In this document: in pieces, positions 63,508-64,000 of the stretch
Layout of the letters: each line of letters begins with the position of its first letter
How positions within the stretch are numbered: position 1 is the stretch's first letter
DNA from: Bog-473 sp963782415
GTDB taxonomy: Bacteria; Actinomycetota; Acidimicrobiia; Acidimicrobiales; RAAP-2
Assembly: GCA_963782415.1 (NCBI GenBank)
Contig: CAWAJT010000009.1
Coordinates: 62,001 to 126,000 of the forward strand
Direction: 5' to 3'
DNA length: 64,000 nucleotides
Made by a program: the position numbers and the translations under genes
The notes under the pieces: model-generated
What the model was told of the DNA's origin: nothing
What the model saw: the letters and a program-made list of their open reading frames with translations, nothing else
Databases searched by the model: none

Positions 63508-64000
63508 TCCCGGACCACCTTGACGTCGAGGAAATGGGCGGCGCACGAGATGCACGGGTCATGGTTGCGCACGGCCTGCTCGCAGCGCCAAGTCAGATCG
63601 GCGTCAGAGAGGTCGAGGCCACCCTGCACGACACGTCTCAGGTCGGCCTCGATACTGATCTGGTTCTGCGAGGTCGGCGGCACGATGCGAGCGGTGGCGA
63701 TGTCGCCGTTGGCATCAAGTGCATAGCTGTGCAGGAGGAGACCCCGCGGAGCCTCAGTAACTCCGGCGCCCACACCGGCCTGGACAGGTGGAGCGACTGC
63801 CGGCGGGCTCGGGGGCTCGTACGACTCCACCAATCGCAGCGCCTCATCGCACGCGAACACGAGCTCGACCGCGCGCACGACGATGCTCTGGAACGGGTTG
63901 GTGACGATCGGCGCCAGCCCAGCCCCGACCGCGGCCTGATGTGCCACCTCTGGCAGGACCGAGGCATTCAGCGCGTAGCGGGCCAGCGGGCCCGTCAAGT
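63504..64000 (-). CDS. [NiFe]-hydrogenase large subunit, C-terminal part
   Basis: At least 165 residues; the gene continues beyond the right edge. 'ARYALNASVLPEVAHQAAVG' and 'ARIVPPTSQNQISIEADLRR' are typical of the C-terminal half, and the second nickel motif is 'NHDPCISCAAHFLDVKVVRE' (DPCxxCxxH followed by the extension that the protease removes). The pattern is closest to group 3 (cytoplasmic, cofactor-coupled) hydrogenases; subgroup cannot be fixed without the small and diaphorase subunits. Confidence 0.92.
   Translation of the reverse strand, partial: LTGPLARYALNASVLPEVAHQAAVGAGLAPIVTNPFQSIVVRAVELVFACDEALRLVESYEPPSPPAVAPPVQAGVGAGVTEAPRGLLLHSYALDANGDIATARIVPPTSQNQISIEADLRRVVQGGLDLSDADLTWRCEQAVRNHDPCISCAAHFLDVKVVRE

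Noticed and set aside
1..64000. tRNA, rRNA, CRISPR arrays or complete insertion sequences
   Set aside because: Reading both strands I found no tRNA-like TTCGAATC arm with matching acceptor, no rRNA signature, no regularly spaced repeats and no intact transposase.

Overview
The window reads as a chromosomal segment of a high-GC actinobacterium. The best lineage clue is the secreted protein at 52389-54602. Its C-terminal half repeats a GYWLVASDGGVFAFGDA-type motif that I associate with Acidimicrobiia; this placement is an inference. No rRNA, tRNA or CRISPR array was recognised. Several genes carry visible frameshifts or deletions, so the region is either partly decaying or contains consensus errors.

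Layout. 1-5.0 kb: end of a gamma-glutamyltransferase, an electron-transfer flavoprotein pair, a broken B12-binding mutase subunit, DedA and small proteins. 5.0-16.2 kb: a siderophore-interacting flavoreductase, a broken gene of unknown function, a ClC channel, a NarL-type response regulator preceded by palindromes, a lysine/alanine-rich histone-like protein, an acyl-CoA ligase, a GGDEF-EAL protein, adenylate kinase and a Rho_N-like protein. 16.4-20.1 kb: a frameshifted CYTH-CHAD protein, DUF6328, STAS, DHFR and a rhamnosidase remnant. 20.2-27.8 kb: aldehyde dehydrogenase and an oligopeptide-type ABC transporter in which one permease and both ATPases are fused into a 1050-residue protein. 28-36 kb: P450, VOC protein, dimethylformamidase-like protein, universal stress protein, acyltransferase-SGNH protein and a GH1 glycosidase.

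36.2-52.2 kb is the most coherent block. It encodes a zinc alcohol dehydrogenase, PfkB and ROK sugar kinases, an acetyl-CoA hydrolase/CoA-transferase, PEP synthase and a pyruvate:ferredoxin oxidoreductase operon (porG-porA-porB plus a GltD-like reductase with two Fe-S motifs). It also encodes GAPDH, a trehalose synthase (TreT) and a wax ester/triacylglycerol synthase. Six intergenic sites with the form GGGAC-N4-GTCCC (four exact, two with one mismatch) lie upstream of these genes, several between divergent pairs. The sites resemble the DosR/DevR box of mycobacteria. I infer a DosR-like hypoxia or dormancy regulon linking ferredoxin-based pyruvate metabolism, gluconeogenic and glycolytic steps, and trehalose and lipid storage.

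52.4-60.8 kb: secreted and surface proteins (Ig-like protein, two secreted hydrolases, a repeat surface protein with a partner sortase), mixed with remnants of three insertion-sequence families and a regulator that lost its DNA-recognition part. 60.9-64.0 kb: the 3' part of a [NiFe]-hydrogenase operon (large subunit, maturation protease, HypC, EamA transporter, DUF6390), every junction overlapping, running off the right edge.
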